From Collinsella tanakaei (GTDB taxonomy: Bacteria; Actinomycetota; Coriobacteriia; Coriobacteriales; Coriobacteriaceae), in contig NZ_JAUDCO010000001.1 in assembly GCF_030373545.1 (NCBI RefSeq), forward strand, positions 186,001 to 250,000: a DNA stretch of 64,000 bases, given 5' to 3'. Positions 15,897 to 23,636 of the stretch are shown one piece after another. The position numbers and the translations under genes were made by a program. The stretch's first letter is position 1. Every line of letters starts with the position of its first letter. Under the pieces are notes generated by a model, which saw nothing but the letters and a program-made list of their open reading frames with translations, did not search any database and was not told the origin of the DNA.

Positions 15897-17777
15897 TTAC
15901 CCGTTCAGCACCTCGGCGATCCACGCCACGTCATCGGTGGTCTTCATCTTCTCGAGCACGGCCACGTCCTCGATGGCCTTGCACACGGCCGCCAGGACCT
16001 CCAGGTGCTCGTTGCCCTTGCCGGCGATACCGAAGAGCAGATATGCCTTCTCGCCGTCGAAGTCGATGCCGTCGGGATACTGCTGGAGCACCACGCCCGT
16101 CTGCTTCACCGCGTCCTTGGCCTCGTTGGTCCCGTGCGGGATGGCGACGCCCATGCCCATGTAGACGCTCGTCAGGCGGTCGCGCTCAACCATGGCGTCG
16201 ACGTACGCCTCGTCCACGCAGCCCTTCTTGACGAGCAGCTCGCCGGAGGCGCGAATGGCGTCCTCGCGCGGCAGGCTCGCGCAGCCCACCTGGATGTCGT
16301 CGACGGTCACGCTCAGCACAGGGGCCTCCTCGAGTGCGAGCTCGGGCGCGGGCTCCTCCTTGAGCGCCGGAGCCGCGACGTCGCCGGCCTTCAGCTCATG
16401 GGCGCGGGCAAGCTCGGTCAGCGCCTTGTAGAGCGCATCGAGCGCGGGGTCGTCCAGGAAGTTATCGATGGTCACGATCTGCGCGGTCGGGGCGCTCTTG
16501 CGGGCGCGCTCGGACAGCACGCGCTGGCAGACCACGATGGCGGCGTCGGCGGGCACCGTGTCCACACTCGAGTGCTCTACGGTGAGGTCGGGGCGCTCCG
16601 CCTTGATGCGGTTGCGGAAGCGCGTGGCGCCCATGGCCGAGGAGCCCATGCCGGCGTCGCAGGCGAAGACGATCTTGCCGCCCTGCGTGTCGGAGATGAC
16701 CGCAGCCTCGGTCGTGCCCTTCATCTCGCGCATCTGCTCGCTCGCCGCGTCCAGGTCCGCTGCCGCCATAGAGCGCACGAGCGGCACGGCGATGGCAAAC
16801 GAGACGCCCGCGGCGATGGCTACGCCGATGATGTTGGTCACCATGAACTCAGGCGGCGTCATCGACAGGAAGGCGATGATCGAACCGGGCGAGGCGGCCG
16901 AGGTCAGACCAGTGCCCGTGAAGCTGAACCACGCGATGGCGCACATGTTGCCCACGATGGGGGCGATGATGACCTTGGGGTTCATGAGGACATACGGGAA
17001 GTAGATCTCGTGGATGCCGCCGAAGAAGTGGATGATGACCGCACCAGGGGCGGACTGGCGGGTCTTGGCGTCCTTGCAGAAGAAGCAGTACGCAAGCAGC
17101 ACACCCACGCCCGGGCCGGGGTTGGCCTCGAGCATGTACATGATGGAGCGGCCCGTCTCCTCGGCCTGCGCGATGCCGATTGGCGTAAAGATGCCGTGGT
17201 TGATCGCGTTGTTGAGGAACAGCACCTTGGCCGGCTCGATGAAGATGGCGAGCAGCGGCATGAGGCCGTACTGGATGAGGATCTGGACGCCGCCCATGAG
17301 CACGGCGAGGATGGCCGTCATGATCGGGCCAATCGCCAGGTAGCCCAGCATGGCAAGCAGCATGCCGATGATACCGACCGAGAAGTTATCGATCAGCATC
17401 TCGAAGCCCGCCGGCGTCTTGCCCTCCATGAGCTTGTCGAACATCTTGATGATCCAGCCCGCAAACGGACCCATCACCATGGCGCCCATGAGCATCGTCG
17501 TATCCGGCGCGCCCGCGATGCAGCCGATGACCGCGATGGCGCCGACGATGCGTCCGCGGTCCCCGCCCGTGAGGAATCCGCCCTGGGCCGCGATGAGCAC
17601 CGGGATGAGATAGCTCAGCATCGGACCCGTGATGCTGGCGAACTGCTCGTTGGGTAGCCATCCCGTCTCGATGAACAGCGCCGTCAAAAAGCCCCATGCG
17701 ATAAAGGCACCGATGTTCGGCATCACCATACCGCTCAGGAACTTTCCGAATGACGACACCTTGTCTTTAATCGCCAT
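15897..17777 (-). CDS. mtlA: Mannitol-type PTS permease, EIICBA fusion
   Basis: A 626-residue phosphotransferase permease with all three domains. The EIIC membrane domain covers about 1-345 (GIFTPIGIAQAEETG and GGIHEIYFPYVLMNP are mannitol-family blocks). EIIB follows with the phosphocysteine loop ACDAGMGSSAMG, Cys373. An EIIA-fructose/mannitol domain has the active His548 in AIPHGT. It imports and phosphorylates a hexitol or related sugar. The start ATG at 17777 follows AAAGGGAGG. No mannitol-1-phosphate dehydrogenase is next to it. Instead a divergent kinase and a SorE-like reductase sit beside it, so the natural substrate may not be mannitol. Confidence 0.82.
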   Translation of the reverse strand: MAIKDKVSSFGKFLSGMVMPNIGAFIAWGFLTALFIETGWLPNEQFASITGPMLSYLIPVLIAAQGGFLTGGDRGRIVGAIAVIGCIAGAPDTTMLMGAMVMGPFAGWIIKMFDKLMEGKTPAGFEMLIDNFSVGIIGMLLAMLGYLAIGPIMTAILAVLMGGVQILIQYGLMPLLAIFIEPAKVLFLNNAINHGIFTPIGIAQAEETGRSIMYMLEANPGPGVGVLLAYCFFCKDAKTRQSAPGAVIIHFFGGIHEIYFPYVLMNPKVIIAPIVGNMCAIAWFSFTGTGLTSAASPGSIIAFLSMTPPEFMVTNIIGVAIAAGVSFAIAVPLVRSMAAADLDAASEQMREMKGTTEAAVISDTQGGKIVFACDAGMGSSAMGATRFRNRIKAERPDLTVEHSSVDTVPADAAIVVCQRVLSERARKSAPTAQIVTIDNFLDDPALDALYKALTELARAHELKAGDVAAPALKEEPAPELALEEAPVLSVTVDDIQVGCASLPREDAIRASGELLVKKGCVDEAYVDAMVERDRLTSVYMGMGVAIPHGTNEAKDAVKQTGVVLQQYPDGIDFDGEKAYLLFGIAGKGNEHLEVLAAVCKAIEDVAVLEKMKTTDDVAWIAEVLNG

Positions 17778-17788
17778 CGTGTCCTCCC

Positions 17789-17806
17789 TTTCGATAGTTG
17801 CTATCG
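17789..17806. promoter_or_regulatory. Candidate operator in the divergent sugar-locus control region
   Basis: TTTCGATAGTTGCTATCG contains a perfect CGATAG-TTG-CTATCG palindrome in the leader of the PTS gene. A related TTTCGACAGTAT lies at 17835-17846, and TTTCGAAAAGCTGCTATGA lies upstream of the DeoR-type gene (20875-20893). TTCGA-containing palindromes are typical of GlpR/DeoR family operators. Binding by the local DeoR protein is inferred. The remaining divergent gap 17778-18090 holds the kinase promoter. Confidence 0.4.
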
Positions 17807-17938
17807 GTTCGATAGCTGGCATAGTAGATTGTTGTTTCGACAGTATCGTGATTATCGAGGATTTTCTGCTGTGAGCGGTATGTTTCGCTCGGTGGATGGT
17901 CGATTTCGCCGTTGTTTTCAAAGTTTTTGACTGTTGTA

Positions 17939-17966
17939 TTGACAATGATTCTTTGCGATTTACTAT
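17939..17966 (+). promoter_or_regulatory. Promoter of the kinase-reductase operon
   Basis: A consensus TTGACA (17939-17944), a 16-base spacer and TACTAT (17961-17966) in an AT-rich stretch point toward the kinase gene 125 bases downstream. Confidence 0.6.
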
Positions 17967-18090
17967 GTGCTTAGTTTTGTTACGAAAGCCATCGGCGCTT
18001 TCGGAGTGCGTTTCGCAAGCGGCACGCGGGCGGCGGACATGACCGCGGACAACCGCCTGCGAACGCGATCCCGACAGAGAGGGACCCGCC

Positions 18091-19020
18091 ATGATCTACA
18101 CCGTCACGCTCAACCCGGCCATCGACAAGACGGTCTACGTCGACCGCTTCACCATCGACGCGGTGAACCGCGCCACGAAGGTCCGCCAGGACCCCGGCGG
18201 CAAGGGCATCAACGTCTCCAAGACCATCCGCGCGCTCGGGGGCACGAGCACGGCGTTTGCCATCGTCGGCGGCGCCACCGGTGCGCTAATCGCCAGCTCC
18301 CTCGACAAGCTCGGCATTTCCAAGCAGGTGTTCGAGGGGTTGGGGTCCACCCGCACCAACACGAAGATCGTCGATCTCGCACTCGGAACCTACACCGACG
18401 TCAACGAGCCGGGCGCATCGGTCACCCAGTCGCTGCTCGACGACGCGCTCGCCATCCTCGCCCTGCAGGTCTCCCCCGGCGACATCGTCGTGCTCTCGGG
18501 CAGCCTGCCGGTGGGCGCCCCCACCAACACCTACGCCACCTGGGCGCGGGCATGCCGCAAGGCGGGCGCGCGCGTGTTTCTCGACGCCGACGGCGAGGTG
18601 CTCAAGGCGGGCCTTGCCGCCAAGCCCGAGCTCGTCAAGCCCAACGAAGTCGAGCTCGGACGCATGCTCGGGCGCGAGCTGGACACGACCGACAAGATCG
18701 TCGAGGCGGCACGCGAGCTGCAGGACCAGGGGATTTCTCAGGTCATGGTCTCCATGGGCGGCGAGGGCGCGGTGTATGTGACCGCCGCGGGAGCCTGGCG
18801 TCTGCGCCAGCCCGCAGTCGAGGTCGTCTCGACCGTCGGCGCGGGCGACTCCGTCGTGGCGGCGCTGGCCTACGCGCTCGACGCCGGCATGGAGCCGATC
18901 GACGCAGCGCGGCTCGCCATGGCGACGGGCGCTGCCACCGTCATGCGCCCCGGCACCGAGCCGGCGCGCCGCGAGGATATCGACGCGCTGCTGCCGCAGG
19001 TAGACGTCGAGGAGTTGTAG
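18091..19020 (+). CDS. pfkB: 1-phosphofructokinase family hexose kinase
   Basis: A 309-residue PfkB-type kinase of the FruK/LacC branch. It has the N-terminal TLNPAIDKT block, the GGKGINVSK sugar-binding motif and the C-terminal GAGDSVVAALAY motif with catalytic Asp253. FruK phosphorylates fructose-1-phosphate, LacC phosphorylates tagatose-6-phosphate, and relatives act on other ketose phosphates. It diverges from the EIICBA gene and precedes the SorE-like reductase by 111 bases. The cluster therefore looks like import, interconversion and final phosphorylation of a ketose or hexitol phosphate. The start ATG follows AGAGAGGGA. Confidence 0.85.
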   Translation: MIYTVTLNPAIDKTVYVDRFTIDAVNRATKVRQDPGGKGINVSKTIRALGGTSTAFAIVGGATGALIASSLDKLGISKQVFEGLGSTRTNTKIVDLALGTYTDVNEPGASVTQSLLDDALAILALQVSPGDIVVLSGSLPVGAPTNTYATWARACRKAGARVFLDADGEVLKAGLAAKPELVKPNEVELGRMLGRELDTTDKIVEAARELQDQGISQVMVSMGGEGAVYVTAAGAWRLRQPAVEVVSTVGAGDSVVAALAYALDAGMEPIDAARLAMATGAATVMRPGTEPARREDIDALLPQVDVEEL

Positions 19021-19131
19021 GTCGTACGTGCCAGCACGGCGTATTCCCGCCTGCGCGCCGGCGCGATTTTGAGCGACCACCCAATCAGGTACGAGCGCGC
19101 CCCGGCCGGGGCGCGAGAGAAAGGAGTCATC

Positions 19132-20397
19132 ATGAAAGCCAAGGCAGTGCGTCTCCACGCAGCCAACGACCTGCGTCTCGAGGAGTTCGAGCTTCCGCAG
19201 ATCAAAGACGACGAGGTGCTCGTGCGCGTCGTCTCCGACAGCATCTGCATGTCCACCTACAAGTGCGCCACCCTGGGTGTCGACCACAAGCGCGTCCACG
19301 AGGACGTGGCCGAGCACCCCGCCATCATGGGTCACGAGTTCGCCGGCGACATCGTCGAGGTCGGCGCCAAGTGGGCCGACCGCTTTAAGCCCGGCATGAA
19401 GTTCACGATCCAGCCCGCTTTGAACTACAAGGGCACCATGTGGAGCCCCGGCTACTCCTACGAGTTCTGCGGTGGCGACGCCACCTACTGCATCCTGCCC
19501 GCAGAGGTCATGGAGTGCGACTGCCTGCTCGAGTACACCGGCGAGGCCTACTACCAGGCCTCTCTTGCCGAGCCCATGAGCTGCTCGATCGGTGCGTTCC
19601 ATGCGGCGTATCACACGCAGATGGGCGTCTACACCCATGAGATGGGCATCCGCGAGGGCGGCAAGCTCGCCATCGTGGCCGGCGCCGGCCCGATGGGCCT
19701 GGGCGCGCTCACCTACGCGCTGCACTGCGACCGTCGCCCGTCGCTCGTGTGCGTCGCCGACATCAATCAGGACCGTCTGGACCGCGCCGCCGAGCTATTC
19801 CCGCCCGCGGAGATCAAGGAGCAGACGGGCATCGAGCTCGTGTTTGCCAACAATGGCACGATGGCCGACCCCGCAGCCGAGCTGCGCGCCATCGCCGGCG
19901 GCGAGGGCTTCGACGACGTGTTGTGCTATGCGCCTGTGGCGCCCGTCGTCACGCTGTCTTCTGCCATCATGGGACGCGACGGCTGCCTGAACTTCTTCGC
20001 CGGCCCCACCGACAAGCAGTTCAGCGCACCGATCAACTTCTACGAGGTGCACTACGGCAGCCACCACGTCATGGGCACCACCGGTGGCAACACCGCCGAC
20101 ATGGTCGAGTCGCTCGAGCTCACCGCGGCCGACCGCGTCGACCCCTCCGTCATGGTGACGCACGTGGGCGGCCTGGACGCCGTCGCCGAGACGACGCTCA
20201 ACCTGCCAAAGATCCCTGGCGGTAAGAAGCTCATCTACACGCATGTGAGCATGCCGCTGACCGCCCTCGATGAGCTGCGCGATCGCGCCGCCGAGGACGA
20301 GCGCTTCGCCGGCCTGGCCGACATCGTCGAGGCCAACCGCGGCCTGTGGTGCCCCGCCGCCGAGCGCTACCTGCTCGAGCACTGGACCGAGGCCTAA
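19132..20397 (+). CDS. SorE-like zinc-dependent sugar-phosphate reductase
   Basis: A 421-residue medium-chain zinc dehydrogenase. Its opening (KAVRLHAANDLRLEEFELP), the GHEFAGDIVEVG zinc-site block and the coenzyme loop AGAGPMGLGAL resemble L-sorbose-1-phosphate reductase (SorE) from enteric bacteria. SorE interconverts sorbose-1-phosphate and glucitol-6-phosphate. The neighbouring EIICBA permease and fructokinase fit a hexitol/ketose pathway, but the exact substrate is inferred. The ATG at 19132 follows AAAGGAG. It is likely co-transcribed with the kinase gene. Confidence 0.78.
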   Translation: MKAKAVRLHAANDLRLEEFELPQIKDDEVLVRVVSDSICMSTYKCATLGVDHKRVHEDVAEHPAIMGHEFAGDIVEVGAKWADRFKPGMKFTIQPALNYKGTMWSPGYSYEFCGGDATYCILPAEVMECDCLLEYTGEAYYQASLAEPMSCSIGAFHAAYHTQMGVYTHEMGIREGGKLAIVAGAGPMGLGALTYALHCDRRPSLVCVADINQDRLDRAAELFPPAEIKEQTGIELVFANNGTMADPAAELRAIAGGEGFDDVLCYAPVAPVVTLSSAIMGRDGCLNFFAGPTDKQFSAPINFYEVHYGSHHVMGTTGGNTADMVESLELTAADRVDPSVMVTHVGGLDAVAETTLNLPKIPGGKKLIYTHVSMPLTALDELRDRAAEDERFAGLADIVEANRGLWCPAAERYLLEHWTEA

Positions 20398-20553
20398 GCA
20401 CACCCCCTCCTGTTGACCTTCTTGAACCGTGGCGGCGGGCGATGGCATGCAACCCCATCGCCCGCCGCCACTCCGTCACAAAGGACCTCCGTTTGCCCCG
20501 TCCGCGCCTCCGGACGCGACCAGATGAGCCCCATCGGCACCCCCCGGAACGCA

Positions 20554-20692
20554 TACCCCCGTTTAGGGGACGGTTTTGCGGCGGGGCCCCGAGTAGACCG
20601 AAAACGCGCACCCCGTCTACCTGCGGGTTTCACGGGGCGAAGGCGCCGCCTACTCGAAGGGTCCCTCCAAAACCGTCCCCTAAACGGGGGTA
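20554..20692. repeat. Palindromic element, family P1 copy b
   Basis: A 24-base arm at 20554-20577, containing TTTAGGGGACGGTTTT, has an exact reverse complement at 20669-20692. An inner CGAGTAG/CTACTCG stem (20590-20596 with 20650-20656) is nested inside. Copy a at 1146-1270 has the same core with AGAAGAC in place of AGGGGAC and compensating changes opposite. It directly abuts the P2 element at 20695. The gap 20398-20943 consists largely of these two elements. Confidence 0.8.
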
Positions 20693-20694
20693 CC

Positions 20695-20840
20695 GCAAAC
20701 GGGTCGGTTGGGGACGTGTTCCGTTCAACCCATCTGCGGCAAGGCGCGCCGCCCCCTCTGCGAAGACGGGGCCAGGGAGCGCGGGCGAAGGAGGCCCGCA
20801 AATGGGTTGAACGGAACACGTCCCCAACCGACCCGTTTGC
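20695..20840. repeat. Palindromic element, family P2 copy a
   Basis: A perfect 39-base inverted repeat (20695-20733 and 20802-20840), containing GGTTGGGGACGTGTTCC, surrounds a 68-base GC-rich interior. The family recurs at 25821-25948 with three substitutions per arm, each matched in the opposite arm. The interior is not conserved between the two copies. Confidence 0.85.
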
Positions 20841-20943
20841 AGCAACGTTGCCCTTGCTGGCAACCATACTGTCGTTTCGAAAAGCTGCTATGATGCTATG
20901 AGGAGATCATGCGCTCTACGAGCTGCTTCAACAGGGGGTTTCC

Positions 20944-21696
20944 ATGGAGGAACGTCGCAACGCCATCGTCGATCTGGTTAATGCGCAAGGAACCGTTTCG
21001 TTCCGACAGCTCAAGGAAGTCTTCCCCAACGTCTCCGATATGACGCTGCGCACCGACCTCAAGGCGCTCGACGCCGAGGGCCGCATCGTCCGCATACACG
21101 GCGGCGCGCGCTCCGTCGAGCAGATCATCGGCACCGACGGCCTGCTCAGCACGCGAACCGCCAAAAACACCGACGCCAAGAACCTCATCGCCCGCAAGGC
21201 CCTGTCGCTCATCCGTCCCAACACGACGGTCTTCCTGGATTCCGGCAGCACGACGACGTCGTTTGCCGCCGCGCTTCCCGACGAGAACCTGCTCATCTTC
21301 ACGTCAGGCCTCACCTGCGCCGCCGAGCTTGCGCGCCTCGAGCGCCCGTCGGCCTACCTGGTCGGCGGAAAGCTCAACCGCTACAGCATGAGTGTCAACG
21401 GCAGCCAGAGCGTCGACGCCATCCAAGGGCTTGCCTTCGACCAGTACTTCATGGGCGTCACGGGATACTCGCCCAAGACCGGCTTTGCCTGCGGCGCAAG
21501 CGAGGAGGCGGGCCTGAAGCGCGCCTGCATCGAGCACGCCGACGAGGTCATCGCGCTGATGGATTCCAGCAAGGTGGGCGTGCGCAGCACGTTTTCGGTC
21601 TGCGGACTCGACCGCGTCGACATCGTCGTGAGCGACGGCAACCTGCCCGCCGACTTCCTCCAGGCCTGCGCCAACAACGGCGTCGAGGTCCTGTAG
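20944..21696 (+). CDS. DeoR/GlpR family sugar-locus regulator
   Basis: A 250-residue regulator with an N-terminal DeoR winged helix (RRNAIVDLVNAQGTVSFRQL, then TLRTDLKALDAEGRIVRIHGG) and a C-terminal DeoRC sensor domain. The sensor has FLDSGSTTTSFA, the usual phosphate-binding GSTT loop. DeoR proteins sense a sugar phosphate and repress catabolic operons. Its position behind the kinase-reductase genes suggests it controls them and the PTS gene. TTTCGA-type motifs occur upstream of this gene and in the PTS-kinase control region. The ATG follows AGGGGG. Confidence 0.85.
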   Translation: MEERRNAIVDLVNAQGTVSFRQLKEVFPNVSDMTLRTDLKALDAEGRIVRIHGGARSVEQIIGTDGLLSTRTAKNTDAKNLIARKALSLIRPNTTVFLDSGSTTTSFAAALPDENLLIFTSGLTCAAELARLERPSAYLVGGKLNRYSMSVNGSQSVDAIQGLAFDQYFMGVTGYSPKTGFACGASEEAGLKRACIEHADEVIALMDSSKVGVRSTFSVCGLDRVDIVVSDGNLPADFLQACANNGVEVL

Positions 21697-21698
21697 AC

Positions 21699-21760
21699 CG
21701 ACAAGAAGGGGTCGGGTGCAAACGTGTCGCGACGCGTTTGCACCCGGCCCCTTCTTGTCG
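21699..21760. repeat. Palindromic repeat, family P3 copy a (62 bases, no loop)
   Basis: Two 31-base arms meet with no spacer. The left arm runs CGACAAGAAGGGGTCGGG...GTGTCG and the right arm is its complement except at two positions, both of which would be G-U pairs in RNA. It lies in the 74 bases between the DeoR stop and the stop of the converging ABC gene, where it may double as a terminator. A third CTTTTGTCGG lies just beyond. Confidence 0.8.
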
Positions 21761-21770
21761 CTTTTGTCGG

Positions 21771-23636
21771 TTAGACTTCGGCGAACTGGGAATTGTACAG
21801 CTCCGCGTAGGCACCGCCCAGCGCGAGCAGCTCGTCGTGCGTGCCGCGCTCCTCGATCACGCCGTCGCGCATGTACAGGATGCAATCCGAGTTGCGAATC
21901 GTACTCAGGCGATGGGCCACCACAAAGCTCGTGCGCCCGGCCATGAGCTCGTCGAATGCCGCCTGGACCTGCAGCTCGGTACGGGTATCGATACTCGACG
22001 TCGCCTCGTCCAACAGCAGGATCGCAGGGTCGGTAAGCATGACGCGGGCGATGCACATAAGCTGCTTCTGGCCGGCGGAGAACGAACCGCCGTCCTCGCC
22101 GATCACGGTGTCGTAGCCGTCGGGCAACGCCGCGATGAACTTGTCGGCATGCGCCCGGCGCGCCGCCTCGATAACCTCCTCGCGCGTGGCATCGGGCTTG
22201 CCATAGGCGATATTGTCGTGCACCGTGCCCTCGAACAGCCATGTGTCCTGCAGCACCATGCCGAAGCTCCGGCGCAGGCTGGCACGCGTGATGCTGGCGG
22301 TGTCGACGCCGTCGAGCGTGATCGTGCCCGCATCCACATCGTAGAAGCGCAGCAGCAGGTTGATGAGGGTCGTCTTGCCGCAGCCCGTGGGACCCACGAG
22401 CGCAAAGCGCTTGCCGGCGGCGGCATCGATGCAGATATCCTGCAGCAGCTTGCGATCCTTCACGTAGGAGAAGTCCACGTGCGACAGCGACACGTCGCCG
22501 CGGGCGTCTGCAAGCTCTACGGCATCCGGCGCGTCGGGCACCTCCTCGGTAGCGTCGAGCAGGGCAAACAGGCGACGCGCCGAGGCGTAGGCCGTCTGGA
22601 TCTGCGTGATGACGCTCGTGATCTCGTTGAAGGGCTTGGTGTACTGGTTGGCGTAGGAAAGAAACGTCTGGACCTCGCCCACCGTCAGCGCGGCGGGCAC
22701 GCCCGTGATCACGCCGACGCAGCCGATGATGGCCACGACCGCGTAGATGATGTTGTTGATGAAACGCGTACCGGGATTGGAAAGCGAACTCAAGAACTGC
22801 GCGCGCTCGCCGGCGGTATACAGCTCGTCGTTGATGCCGTCAAACCCCTCGCGGGCCTCAGCCCCGTGCGCGAAGGCCTCCACGAGCTTCTGGTTGCCCA
22901 CGTACTCCTCGATATAGCCGCCCAGCTGGCCCTGAATGCGCTGCTGGTCGTTGAAGCTGCGGTTGGAGAACTTGGCGATGAGCGACGCGGCGAGCACGGA
23001 CAGCGGCGTCACGAGCACCACGACGATAGCCATGGGCACCGAGATGGTCAACATGAACACGAGCGTGCCCACAATGGTCACGACACCGGTGAACAGCTGG
23101 GTGAATCCCTGGAGCAGGCCGTCGCCCACCTGGTCGACGTCGTTCACCACGCGCGAGATCAGGTCGCCGTGCGGATGCGCGTCGATAAACGACAACGGCA
23201 TGCGGCTGAGCTTCTCGCTCGCCTCGATGCGCATGTCGCGCACCGTCTCGTAGCACAGACGGTTCACGCAGTAGCCCTGCAGCCATTGGAAGGCGGCCGC
23301 ACCCACGACGACGAGCGCCAGCGTCTGCACGAGCGGCATGAGCGCATCGAAGTCCACGCGGCCGGTATCGATGATGAGGTCGATGCCACGGCCGATGAGG
23401 ATCGGCGTATACAGCTGTAGCACCACCGAGATGGCAGCGGAGATGAACGAGATGGAGAACGACGCCGCGTGCGGTCGGACGTAGGTCAGCAGACGGCGCG
23501 TGACCTCGGCGGTCGTGAGGCGACGGCCACCGATGTCGCCGCGCGGCGCACCCTTGCCGTCGCCGTTCAGGTTGTCGTTACCGGAAACGCTGGCCGTGAC
23601 CGTCGAGACGGAACCGGCGGATGCATACGGATTCAT
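21771..23636 (-). CDS. ABC exporter half-transporter, catalytic partner (second exporter)
   Basis: A 621-residue exporter subunit. About 50 disordered residues precede a six-helix membrane domain (about 55-350) and an ATPase domain (about 370-610). The ATPase has Walker A GPTGCGKTT, signature FSAGQ and Walker B LLLDEATSS with the catalytic Glu. It starts inside the stop of the upstream subunit gene (ATGA overlap at 23633-23636), so the two are translationally coupled and should form a heterodimer. No regulator is adjacent on this strand. The substrate is unknown; multidrug or peptide export is the family role. Confidence 0.9.
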   Translation of the reverse strand: MNPYASAGSVSTVTASVSGNDNLNGDGKGAPRGDIGGRRLTTAEVTRRLLTYVRPHAASFSISFISAAISVVLQLYTPILIGRGIDLIIDTGRVDFDALMPLVQTLALVVVGAAAFQWLQGYCVNRLCYETVRDMRIEASEKLSRMPLSFIDAHPHGDLISRVVNDVDQVGDGLLQGFTQLFTGVVTIVGTLVFMLTISVPMAIVVVLVTPLSVLAASLIAKFSNRSFNDQQRIQGQLGGYIEEYVGNQKLVEAFAHGAEAREGFDGINDELYTAGERAQFLSSLSNPGTRFINNIIYAVVAIIGCVGVITGVPAALTVGEVQTFLSYANQYTKPFNEITSVITQIQTAYASARRLFALLDATEEVPDAPDAVELADARGDVSLSHVDFSYVKDRKLLQDICIDAAAGKRFALVGPTGCGKTTLINLLLRFYDVDAGTITLDGVDTASITRASLRRSFGMVLQDTWLFEGTVHDNIAYGKPDATREEVIEAARRAHADKFIAALPDGYDTVIGEDGGSFSAGQKQLMCIARVMLTDPAILLLDEATSSIDTRTELQVQAAFDELMAGRTSFVVAHRLSTIRNSDCILYMRDGVIEERGTHDELLALGGAYAELYNSQFAEV

